Below are positions 1 through 8,429 of a stretch of DNA of 15,362 nt, piece by piece. The notes beneath the pieces were generated by a model. That model saw only the letters and a program-made list of their open reading frames with translations, had not been told where the DNA came from and did no database searches. The DNA is from Dunaliella salina (taxonomy: Eukaryota; Chlorophyta; Chlorophyceae; Chlamydomonadales; Dunaliellaceae). The stretch lies in the NCBI GenBank assembly GCA_002284615.2, contig MU069586.1:134945-150306 (forward strand), read 5' to 3'. Every line of letters starts with the position of its first letter. Positions within the stretch are counted from its first letter, which is position 1. The translations under genes were made by a program, and so were the position numbers.

Positions 1-97
1 CTAGCGGAGTTCTAGCAACCTGCTGGAGAAGACGTGTTCTTTCATGTTCAGCTGCTTGTAATTCAGCTTGCAAGTCTGCAAGCGTGTTGAAATCCAT
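1..97 (-). CDS. N-terminus of a coiled-coil protein, cut by the window edge
   Basis: An ATG at 97-95 (minus) opens a frame that stays open to the window edge, 32 codons. The context GCCATGG is a strong eukaryotic start context. The visible residues begin MDFNTLADLQAELQAAEHER and are rich in Leu, Ala, Gln and Glu, with Leu spaced as in an amphipathic helix, so the start of a coiled coil is likely. A TATATA run lies at about 117-123, some 20-25 bases upstream, too close to serve as an ordinary TATA box for this ATG. I do not recognise the protein. A Gag-like start of an LTR retrotransposon or an ordinary host coiled-coil protein are both possible; everything else in the window is repeat-derived, which favours the first. 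Confidence 0.35.
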   Translation of the reverse strand, partial: MDFNTLADLQAELQAAEHERTRLLQQVARTPL

Positions 98-198
98 GGC
101 TTCATTATCTTTAACCCATATATACCTGAGAAGCCTATGATCAATTGCATTTACCAAGCAACTGTAATTGACTTAGGCAGAAGTTGTCTTCAAATACC

Positions 199-300
199 CT
201 GGAGATCCAAAATGTCATGTGATCCAAATCACGAAGGCCTATCCCGAATTGCATGTAATTAGTACAAGAGTCATTTGCGCCAAAATCCACCATGAAAAAT
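199..300 (+). repeat. Dispersed repeat, left copy (partner at 5038-5470)
   Basis: The segment with ATGTGATCCAAATCAC and GGCCTATCCC, followed by a TAATTAGTA stretch, is closely matched at 5050-5098 and continues at 5430-5465. The partner is split by the miniature LTR element at 5100-5424, so this copy approximates the uninterrupted site. Both copies keep the small dyad GTGATccaAATCAC. Nothing coding is seen. Confidence 0.6.
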
Positions 301-303
301 AAG

Positions 304-783
304 TGGCAAGGGGGAGCCAATGTAGTTTTCGGGCGAAAATGTGCGCGATTTTGCCGACTGGCCCGTGAGGCCACCTCCTCTCCATTTGAAAGATTATGGT
401 GTCCTACATGCTCAGGCCTTTGGGACGGGATGGGCGGACGGGCCACTTTTTTGCGTTGACCATATCCAATGCAAGCTAGCGGTAGCATTGGTCAAGTATA
501 TGTTATTATTTAATACATATTAATTTCATTATTCCTAGGCCGCGTCTGTTCAGCTTGCACTGGATATGGTCAACGCAAAAAAGTGGCCCGTCCGCCCATC
601 TCGTCCCGCAGGCCTGGGCAGAACACCAGGATCAATTCTGTGTCACTGCAGTGCGTTCAAATGGAGAGGGGGTGGCCTCGCTGGCAGAAGTTCCATTTCC
701 ATTTCCATTTTCAAACAAAAATGGAAAATCGGAAAACATCGTACGTTTTTGCCCGAAAACCACATTGGCTTCCCGCCTTGCCA
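304..783. mobile_element. Foldback (long inverted-repeat) element, MITE-like
   Basis: The ends read TGGCAAGG (304 on) and CCTTGCCA (to 783). The left arm is about 304-477 and the right arm about 552-783, in opposite orientation. Outer arms share a block with GCCAATGT(A/G)G and TTTTCGGGC; inner arms match at roughly 90% over 60-70 bases, for example GCGTTGACCATATCCA on the left and its complement on the right. The right arm is longer because it carries extra TTTCCA units near 690-720. The spacer 478-551 is AT-rich and holds a small dyad (ATATGT...ACATAT). No transposase is encoded. I could not find a convincing target-site duplication. Short open frames inside are by-products of the arms. A transcript would fold into a long hairpin. 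Confidence 0.8.
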
Positions 784-908
784 TGACATATCAAGGCTGA
801 ATAATCAAGACTGTTGTGGATTTCACCATCAGGTATCTACGACCCGTACATGCGGAGGCATCGATCCCACTTGGCTCTGCAACCACATGTAGCCATGTTG
901 TTTGCTGC

Positions 909-969
909 CTGGCATAATCCAAAGGAACTGGCATAATCCAAAGGAACTGGCATAATCCAAAGGAACTGG
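909..969 (+). repeat. 19-base tandem repeat, 3.2 copies
   Basis: The unit CTGGCATAATCCAAAGGAA occurs perfectly at 909-927, 928-946 and 947-965, followed by CTGG. It abuts the left boundary of the satellite array, where the monomers carry the related phrase GCATAATGTGTTCGGATGCC, so it may have grown by slippage at the array edge. Confidence 0.95.
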
Positions 970-3900
970 AAATGTATTCGGATGCCAAAAATAGCAAAGG
1001 CAGCTTTTTTACCAGCTGGACTGACACGCACTGCTCTGTAAAGCACAAAACGACTAGAACAAGTGTAGGCATTGCAAGGTGGAGGATAAGGCAACAGGCA
1101 AGCAATTAAAAAGTTCCTGAATACAACAAGCAACATTTTGGGATTCATTAAATTCAAGATTCAGAAGCATAAGTCAGCAACATATCCTCCAAATCGCTGA
1201 TCAGATAAGCATTGCTTTGTGTGGCACACACCCTTCAAGTTTGTTTGCTCGTAAGTGTAGAAAATGGATAATTTGAAAATACAAGCATTAAGCCTCTCAG
1301 TGCAACCAGCAATATTAAGCTCTTTCCGAAAGAAAGAGGTGCACCATGCAGAAGGATAAGGTTGTAGAAAGCAAGCATCAATCCCCAAGTGCAAAAAGCA
1401 GCATACTGGCGATGTGAAACATGCATATTTTGAAGGAAGTAACACATGTACATCACCTAAGCAGCAAAACAGGTTTGCACTACTCTTTGCTGGTCAAACT
1501 CCTCGCTACTGGTATGATTGCACCTTGGTGAAGGAGAAAGGTGTGGATAAGCAAGCACACGCTTTATAAAGCAAAAAGTAGCACTTTGGTGCTCTTGAAG
1601 CTTTAGTAAGTAGATGCAAAAGACAAGTGCAGACTCTCAGCAGCTGGAAGATATGCACTGCTCTGTGCAGCACCATAACCCTCAGCCAGGTGCCCACAAA
1701 CCTAAGTAAAGGGGAAGGGATTGGCCGAGCAAGCACATAGTTCCAAAGTGCAACCTTCACCATTGTGCTGTTCTAAAAGTTTCTGGTTCAAATTAAGAAA
1801 TTAGCAAGCGTTTTGTCTGAGTTGCTGGTCATATAATCACCGTTTTGTGAAGCACAAACCCCTAAGTATCACTAAAACAGATAAAGGATATGGCTTTGTA
1901 AGAGCAAATTTTTGGTCCCATACAAACCCAATAGCAACCTTGTATTCTGCATAATGTGTTCGGATGCCAAAAATAGCAAGGGCAGCTTTTTTACCAGCTG
2001 GACTGATGTGCACTGCTCTGTGCAGCACAAAACGATCAGAACAAGTGCAGGCATTCCAAGATAGAGGATAAGGCAAAAGACAAGCAATTGGTAAGTCCCA
2101 GAGTACAACAAGCGCCATTGTGAAATTAAATAAGTTCAAGATTCAGATGCATAAGTCAGCAAGGCATCCCCTGAAATGCTGATCAAATAAGCATTGCTTT
2201 GTGTGGCACACACCCATTAGTACAATTTGCTTCCTCGCAAGTGATGAACACGGATTGTTTAAACACACAAGCACTTAGCCTCTCAGTGCAACCAGCAATG
2301 TTGAACTCCTTTGTGAAAAAAGAGGTGCACCTTGGTGAAGGAAAAGGCTGCAGAAAGCAAGCATTAATCCCAACATGTCAAATGCAGCATCATAGAACAT
2401 GATTTATTCAGATGGAAGCAACACTTCAACATCACCTGAGCAGCAAACAGGTTTGCACTGCTCTGTGCAGCTCACACTCCTCACTACTGCTTTAATTGCA
2501 CCTAGGTTCAGGAGAAGGATGTGGAGAAGCAAGCACTCGGTACCACATAGCAACCAGTTGCATGATGGTGCCCTTGAAGCTTGGGCAGATTGATGCAAAG
2601 GACAGCAAGTTCGGATTTTTGGCAGCAGGATGGATATGCATTGCTCTATACAGCACCACAACCCTCAGCCAGATGCCCACGTACCTACGTTAAGGGAATG
2701 GGATTGGCCAAGCAAGCACAGAGTTTTAAAGTGCAATCATCATCATTGTGCCGTGCTAAAAGTTCTGGATTCAAATTAAAAAACTAGCAAGTCCTTCGTC
2801 TGAGATGCTGGACAGATAAGCACCGTTTTGTGAAGCACAAACCCTGTAGTATTAGTGAAAGAGTACCTAGATAATGGAGATGGCTTTGGAAAAGCAAGCC
2901 CTGTGTTCCATACAAAAACCACTAGCAACCTTGTATCCTGGATAATGTACTCGAAAAAAAATAGTATGGGCGGATTTTTTACTAGCTGGACTGATATGCA
3001 CTGCTCTGCGCAGCACAAAACAATCAGAACAAGTGCAGGCATTCCTAGGTGAAGGATAAAGCAATATGCAAGCAATTGGTAAGTTCCGGGGTACAACATG
3101 CAGCATTTTGGAATCCATTAAATTAAAGATTCAGAAGCATAAGTCAGCAAGACATCCTGCGAAACGCTGATCAAGTAAGCATTGCTTTGTGTGGCACACA
3201 CCCTTTAGTACAAGTTTGTTTGTTCGTAAGTGTACAAAATGGATAATTTGAAATAATACGAGTACTAAGCCTCTCAGTGCGACCAGCAATATTAAGCTAT
3301 TTAGGAAAGAAAGAGGTGCATCTTGTTGGAGGAAAAGGTTGTAGAAAGCAAGCATCAATCCCAAAGTGCAAAATGCAGCATTCTGGCGTTGTGAAACATG
3401 CATACTTAGATGGGAGTATCTCATGTACATCACCTGAGCAGAAAAACAGTTTTGCACAGCTCTGTGCAGTCTTACACTCCTCACTATTGCTTTGATTGCA
3501 TCTAGGTTTAGGAAAAGGATGTGGAGAAGCAAGCACTCGGTACCACAGAGCAACCAGACGCATTATGATGGCTTTGAGGCTTGGGTAAATTGATGCAAAA
3601 TGCAATTGCAAACTCTCAGCAGCTTTACAGATATGCACTGCTCTGTGCTGCACCAAAACCCTCAGCCAGGTGCCCACAAACCTAAGTGAAGGAGAAGGGA
3701 TTTGTTAAGCAAGCACACAGTTCCAAAGTGCAACCTTCATCATTGTGCTGTTCTGAAAATGTCTGGATCCTAATTGAAAAAAATAGCAAGTGCTTCGTCT
3801 GAGTTGCTAGACAGATAAGCACCGTTTTGTGAAGCACAAACCCTTTAGTATTAGTAAAAGAGCACCTAGATAAAGGAGATGGCTTTGTAAGAGCAAATTC

Positions 3901-5000
3901 TTTGTCCCATACAAAACCAATAGCAACCTTGTATTCTGAATAATGTGTTCGGATGCCAAAAATAGCAAGGGCAGCTTTTTTACCAGCTGGACTGACACGC
4001 ACTGCTCTGTGAAGCACAAAACGATCAGAACAAGTGCAGGCATTCCAAGGTGAAGGACAAGGCAATATGCAAGCAATTGGTAAGTTCCAGGGTACAACAT
4101 GCAGCATTTTGGAATCGATTAAAAAAAGATTCAGAAGCATAAGTCAGCAAGACATCCTGTGAAACGCTGATCAAGTAAGCATTGCTTTGTGTGGCACACA
4201 CCCTTTAGTACAAGTTTGTTTGTTTGTAAGTGTACAAAATAAATAATTTGAAACAATACAAGTACTAAGCCTCTGAGTGCAACAAGCAGTATTAAGCTCT
4301 TTAAGAAAGAAAGAGGTGCACCTTGCTGGAGGAAAAGGTTGTAGAAAGCAAGCATCAATCCCCAAATGCAAAAAGCAGCATTCTGGCGTTATGAAACATG
4401 CATTAATTTAGATGAAAGCAACAAATGTACATCACCTGAGCAGCAAAACAGTTTTGCACAGCTCTGTGCAGCTTACACTCTTCACTATTGCTTTAATTGC
4501 ATCTAGGTTCAGGAAAAGGATGTGGAGAAGCAAGCACTCGGTACCACAAAGCAACCAGAAGCATGGTGCTCTTGAAGCTTGGATTAATTGATGCAAAAGA
4601 CAGCAAGTTTGAACTTTTGGCAGCTGGGCGGATATTCGCTGCTCTTTACAGCACCAAAACCCTCAGCCAGGTACCCAAAAACCTACGTGAAGGAAAAGGG
4701 ATTGTCCGGGCAAGGACACAGCTCTAAAATACAACCATCATCATTTTGCTATTCTGAAAGTTACCGGATTCAAATTAAAAAAATTGCGAGTGCTTTGTCT
4801 GAGTTGCTAGACAGATTAGCACCGTTTTGTGAAGCACAAACCCTTTAGCATTAGTAAAAGAGCACCTAGATAAAGGAGATGGCTTTGTAAGAGCAAATTC
4901 TTTGTCCCTTACAAAACCAATAACAACCTTGTATTCTGCATAATATGTTCGGATGCCAGAAAATGCAAGGGCAGCTTTTTTACCAGCTGGACTGACATGC
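970..5000 (+). repeat. Satellite array with ~990-base higher-order units built from five ~180-270-base monomers
   Basis: A box like GCACTGCTCTGTGCAGCAC recurs at 1028, 1209, 1478, 1655, 1837, then 2010, 2191, 2455, 2638, 2820, then 2998, 3179, 3454, 3635, 3819, then 3999, 4179, 4456, 4636, 4819, with a last broken box at 4999. Call the five types A-E. Spacings are about 175-184 bases, except B to C (264-277). Like types recur every 977-1002 bases. A second box, AAGGnnnnnnnnAAGCAAGCA, follows each first box, for example at 1372, 1552 and 1730. Monomers of one type in neighbouring units are much closer (the E monomers at 3819 and 4819 look over 90% identical) than different types within a unit, which defines a higher-order repeat. 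Open frames of up to ~150 codons, mostly minus strand, recur with the period and are not genes. Function is unknown; centromeric or subtelomeric satellite is the natural analogy. Confidence 0.9.
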
Positions 5001-5037
5001 AATCTCACCTTTGGCGGTGACATGAGCTGTGCATTCT

Positions 5038-5099
5038 AATACCACTACATCTAAAATGTTGTGTGATCCAAATCACAGAGGCCTATCCCAAGTTAACAT
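5038..5099 (+). repeat. Dispersed repeat, right copy, first part
   Basis: Related to 199-262: shares the block around GTGTGATCCAAATCAC and GGCCTATCCC. It begins about 40 bases after the satellite stops, and is interrupted at 5100 by the miniature LTR element; the match to the left copy resumes after 5425. Confidence 0.6.
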
Positions 5100-5171
5100 T
5101 GTAACAAAAGGAGGAACCTCCGCCTTGCCTGCCTCACTTGACGATCTGGGGATATATAACCTTTCGTTACA
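5100..5171. repeat. Left 72-base LTR of the miniature element
   Basis: Begins TGTAACAAAAGGAGGAACC and ends TTTCGTTACA. Contains GATATATAAC near its 3' side, a possible TATA element. Confidence 0.85.
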
Positions 5172-5274
5172 TTCCCCCCTGCCTAATTCTGGACGTCCCG
5201 GCCAGATTCTGGTCTTAGAGGAGTCCTGCATCCTTGCCCAAGGGATGCGCCTTGCCTAGCCTCGCCTTCATCAA

Positions 5275-5352
5275 GTGTTCCTAGCAGGAATCGAACCCTG
5301 ACCAATAGTGCGCACGGACGCTGTGCGTTCGTGCGCATAGCCGCGTACCAAT
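5275..5352 (-). other. tRNA-like or Pol III box-like segment in the miniature element
   Basis: On the minus strand 5297-5287 reads GGTTCGATTCC, an exact fit to the Pol III B-box consensus GGTTCGANNCC. Upstream of it on that strand is a 7-base perfect hairpin, GCGCACG and CGTGCGC (plus 5310-5316 and 5330-5336). I could not fold the segment into a full cloverleaf: the T-stem pairs only four bases and no acceptor stem closes it. It may be a decayed tRNA-derived piece or chance. Confidence 0.3.
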
Positions 5353-5424
5353 TGTAAGAAAAGGAGGAACCTTCGCCTTGCCTACCTCACTTGACGATCT
5401 GAGGATATATAACCTTTCGTTACA
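5353..5424. repeat. Right 72-base LTR of the miniature element
   Basis: Direct repeat of 5100-5171; begins TGTAAGAAAAGG and ends TTTCGTTACA, so the left tip has one change (C to G). Followed by the duplicated target AACAT. Confidence 0.85.
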
Positions 5425-5699
5425 AACATTGCTTGCAATTAGTATCAAAAATTTTCCAAAATCAATGCCCATATCCAATTGTCACGAAACATTTTGGGTC
5501 AGTGCTGGGTAACTACATTTTTGTTTCAGGAAATTCTTGGTGTGCTGCATTTCAAGCACTCAACATACCCCTTTCAACTTGCATGTATTAATGACACCAA
5601 GAGAAAATGCTCAGGGATTGTCACCGCCTGCAAATCCTGCTTCAAGCATACAGTGCGGCCAGACAAGCTGGTCTCCACATCCATTGAGCCCCCTGTTCA

Positions 5700-6816
5700 A
5701 AATGAAGCAACAGAAATTCCGGGCGTTCTACACAGTTACACTTCACACATTGGAAAAGGGAACTTGCCCCTTCCAAATGTCCAGGACAAACATAAACAAG
5801 TAATGCATGAAAAACACAAATTGCGAACATCAAACCTTAGCACTTATAGCTATGTAAATTGGCATAACCTACTCAAAATGTCAAACACTCACCCTACGGC
5901 TAGTTCCAAAATCATTAATGTTTTCTGGCATATGAAAGCTGTGACCCCTCAAAGAACAGACCAATGTCCTCAAGTATCGAACAGACACCTTACGCACCGG
6001 CAAACATGCCAGACGCTTCAATGGCCACCCTGGGCCTTCTCCTTGCACTCTCTGTGGCGCACCTGATGGCACCTCCCATACCCTACTCAGATCCAATCAC
6101 CCACAGGTAAACAGAATGAACATAGTTCACCAACATCAAGCACTCAGCATTTGCAGTGAAGCAATCGGCAAAGGAGACTATGGATCTTACATTGTCTCAT
6201 AGATGCATGCAATACAGAGAGGCAATGCTCCCTGGAGATGGAGATTCCAAATACTGTCCATCGAAACATTCCAAATTGGCTGTTTCTATCCAGGCAACCG
6301 CCAAACAAACAGCTCAGTCACCTTGATGCCATCATAGATTTGCCCCTTGAAGTCAGAGACTCTGCACATCACCTGCAGAATGTGAATCCCAGAGACAGAG
6401 ATATCCACCTGTGAGTCAAATTTTTGCTCAGACACCAAACCTGAGCAAACACTCCACACTGCACAAAATCAGCACACCATTGACAGCCTATGCACAAAAA
6501 ATTCTCCCAGGCACTCACCGCAGTAACAGAGTCACATTGCACACCATAGTAATTGGAGTTGCTGGAACTCTCTTCAATCCCTGCACTATTGATTCCCTCT
6601 GCAAACTTGGCCTAATGAAAGACAAAGCCCACAAAACTGCAAGAGAACTCCACTGTCACGCCTTAAGAGCCTAACAAAAATCAACAATACCAAAAATGCC
6701 ATCCAATTCAGCAACATAAGCAATGGGGGTTTGGGGGAGGGGGCCACAAGGCGGACTGCGTACAGGACAGCGAGGCATGCATCTGGACGGATGGCCGACA
6801 ATTTGCTGGACCCACA
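5700..6816 (+). pseudogene. Copy C: C-terminal part of RNase H/CCHC/nuclease retroelement protein, decayed
   Basis: A frame open at 5479-6066 becomes recognisable from about 5700. The stretch with MHEKHK near 5805 matches MHKKHK of copy A (minus, ~8480), and a FWHMKAV segment follows near 5925. After a frameshift the next frame gives KYRTDTL (about 5975) and a CCHC knuckle at 6044-6100: CTLC, seven residues, His, four residues, then Ser where the last Cys should be. The nuclease region (6150-6480) is broken by stops and shifts: a LDA replaces the RPDA of copies A and B, and the catalytic E-x-K block at about 6408-6425 is lost to a small deletion. The region 6516-6674 (VTLHTIVIGVAGTLFN) reads well. 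The protein ended DPH plus TAG at 6816, like copy A. The 5' limit is unclear; 5480-5700 gives no convincing match. Confidence 0.75.
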
Positions 6817-7029
6817 TTAGATGGGCTGCTCATAACCAGCCATCGTTGATGGGGCTCACTGTTAGTTCCAGTGCAGACTGACTTGAGTCTTTCCTTAATG
6901 CACGTTGCCAGCACCAGACGCACTCTTGAGAAAACCTTTTTCAACTCTCAACTTTTCAACTCTCAACTTGTTGAACAAGGTCAGGCACGGGATACTGCTA
7001 GTAACCCACCTGATCCCCACTGACTTCTT
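6817..7029 (+). other. Probable 3' untranslated region of copy C and unassigned sequence
   Basis: CTTTCCTTAATGCACGTTGCC near 6890-6912 resembles the CTTCCCTTAA-GCACGC-GCC block in the 3' regions of copies A and B, so the 3' untranslated region of copy C probably extends to about 6920. Beyond it is a 15-base repeat (6938-6967) and then nothing I can identify up to 7029. Confidence 0.4.
6938..6967 (+). repeat. 15-base tandem duplication
   Basis: TTTTCAACTCTCAAC occurs twice in a row with no mismatch, followed by TTGTTGAAC. Likely slippage. Confidence 0.9.
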
Positions 7030-7195
7030 TCTTCTGCTTTCTCTTGGTGAAGAGGATACACGGTGCCTTGGCCCTAGGTATCCCCTTTTCCTTAATTGGT
7101 GTGGGGAGCGATTTCACTGCGTGCGTGGTTTTCCTTTTCTTTTCTTCTCTTTTCTCGTTGGTTGTGCCCAGCGTAGACTGTTACTTCCACAAGTT
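7030..7195 (-). pseudogene. N-terminal fragment of the copy A/B retroelement protein
   Basis: The minus strand reads a Lys/Arg-rich stretch, then SLPTPIKEKG, near 7120-7080. Copy B reads ALPTAIEGKG and the fragment at 14624-14770 reads TLPTSIKEE in the same position after an equally basic stretch. The frame then runs through another basic segment to a stop near 7015. The THWLKKSR block that follows in the other two copies is not recognisable here. The fragment lies just past the 3' end of copy A on the same strand, so two elements sit head to tail or one was inserted beside the other. Confidence 0.5.
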
Positions 7196-7338
7196 AGCTG
7201 CTACTTCTAAAAATTGAGCCTTTTCTGATGCCCAGCCAAACTTTCAGCCGGTATAGGAGGAGCAAGGCAGCAAAGAAAAGAAAAGACAAGTCTACGCAAG
7301 CCAGAGGCCGCATGTGTTAAGGGAAGGTCCACTAACTA

Positions 7339-7361
7339 ACAAGCTAGCAAGCTAGCAAGGT
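7339..7361 (+). repeat. 8-base tandem repeat
   Basis: AAGCTAGC is repeated about 2.5 times in the 3' untranslated region of copy A; copy B lacks it at the equivalent place (10520-10545). Confidence 0.7.
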
Positions 7362-7435
7362 TGCAGTGACCTCACCAGAGAGCCCTCAGAACCTGCCCTA
7401 GACACAGCTACTCTAGGAAAGATCAAGAAGCAGAT

Positions 7436-8310
7436 CTAATGGGGATCTGGAGGGTTGCTGCTTGCCATGCCTCTGGACGCTCGGACTCTTCTTCTCCCAT
7501 CCTCCGCCGCCGCGCGTCCAGTAAACCCCCTCCCAGAAGCCCTTGGAAGCAAAGAGCGTGTCTAGTACTTTTGATAGTGGTTGATCTTTGAATGACACGG
7601 TCCCTAAGCTTGGCTGCTAGTGATCTGGCTTTTTGTTTGGTCAGGCCCAGATTTATAAGGGATGTAATTGTAAACTCATTGTAAATGGTACCAGCCATAC
7701 CAATTAAGATGATGTGTAAAGTCACTTTGTTATTCCTGTTTGGATTTCTGGAGCTGCGGGTTTGAAGTCTGGTTATGGTGTGAGAATGTTGGGTTACTAC
7801 ATGTTCTAGAGTGACGAAGGGGTTTGTGTCGGGGCAGAATTTTAGTTCTACAAGGTGGACGTCCCTGTCTTGAGGAGGGATCTTGGAAGGATCAAGGTGA
7901 GTTCGTCTGCCTGGAGGAGGGCGCACAAAGATAGCATCAGGGCGGGTTTGGTGCCGGGCAGGGGAGCCAGTACCATTAGGGGAGAAACAGTCTGGATTAG
8001 CTCTTGATATGTTTCCAGGGACTTGTATGCCCTGATCCAGGAGTCTCTCTTTACTGCAGCCATCCATACCAATAAGGGATGAGCCATACCGGCCTTCACT
8101 GAGGGCTTTTGCACAAAGACTTAGGGCTGCATTGTGTCTGTTGGTGTGCATCCCACTCATTGTTGAGTTTGTACACCTGAGGAGTATGTGGTCAATGTGA
8201 TCCATATCATCACATAGTGGGCATCTTTCAATACTGGAAGAGTTGAATTTGAAGGCATGACTCTGAATGTACAGTGTATCCGTACGATACTTCATTATAT
8301 TAACTTGCTT
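7436..8310 (-). pseudogene. Copy A CCHC knuckle plus PD-(D/E)XK endonuclease domain, largely open
   Basis: A minus frame open from 8424 to 7423 codes for this domain, but its first ~38 residues are out of frame with the family; homology starts at about 8310 (MKYRTDTLY). The CCHC knuckle at 8223-8173 is Cys-x2-Cys-x7-His-x4-Cys, complete. The nuclease shows RPD (Asp at 7938-7936) and 30 residues later VELK, giving D...E-x-K, the PD-(D/E)XK core of restriction-like endonucleases in R2/R4/NeSL-type non-LTR retrotransposons, where it nicks the target. A second conserved block, VTLHIILIGMAGTIYN, follows. Near 7520 a shift moves the true end into another frame, which finishes SNPPDPH and TAG at 7436. 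All visible catalytic residues are kept. Confidence 0.75.
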
Positions 8311-8429
8311 TAAGGGTAATTCCTGGATTTTCCCAGAAGGAATTGCTGATCTCTTCGTTAGCAAGTTATGAGGTTGGGTTGCGAGGTGCATTGTTTGCAA
8401 TGGTGGCTGGTGATAGGCAATCATTCAGT

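Larger units (their letters stand above)
5100..5424. mobile_element. Miniature LTR retroelement (TRIM-like), complete with target-site duplication
   Basis: Two direct 72-base repeats, 5100-5171 and 5353-5424, differ at only a few positions. Each starts TG and ends CA, with inverted tips TGTAAC...GTTACA on the left copy. The five bases before (AACAT, 5095-5099) are repeated exactly after (5425-5429), as integrase-mediated insertion produces. The 181-base interior is too short to code for gag or pol, so the element is non-autonomous. I see no clear tRNA primer site next to the left LTR and no polypurine tract before the right one, which is a weakness of the call. The interior holds a GC-rich hairpin and a B-box-like motif (separate entry). 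The GATATATAAC in each LTR could be a promoter element. Confidence 0.85.

Noticed and set aside
141..800. Several overlapping open frames on both strands
   Set aside because: They follow the inverted arms of the foldback element and mirror one another; no domain or start context supports a gene.
909..969. CRISPR-like short repeats
   Set aside because: The 19-base units are directly adjacent with no spacers, and the DNA is eukaryotic.
970..5000. Many open frames of 60-152 codons in the array
   Set aside because: They recur with the satellite period in the same places, vary in frame and length between units, and are mostly hydrophobic low-information translations. Repeat by-products.
8311..8424. 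First 38 codons of the minus frame that carries the nuclease of copy A
   Set aside because: They are out of frame with the family; the homologous linker (KAYMHKKHK and the following residues) reads in another frame, so the apparent ATG at 8424 is not a true start.
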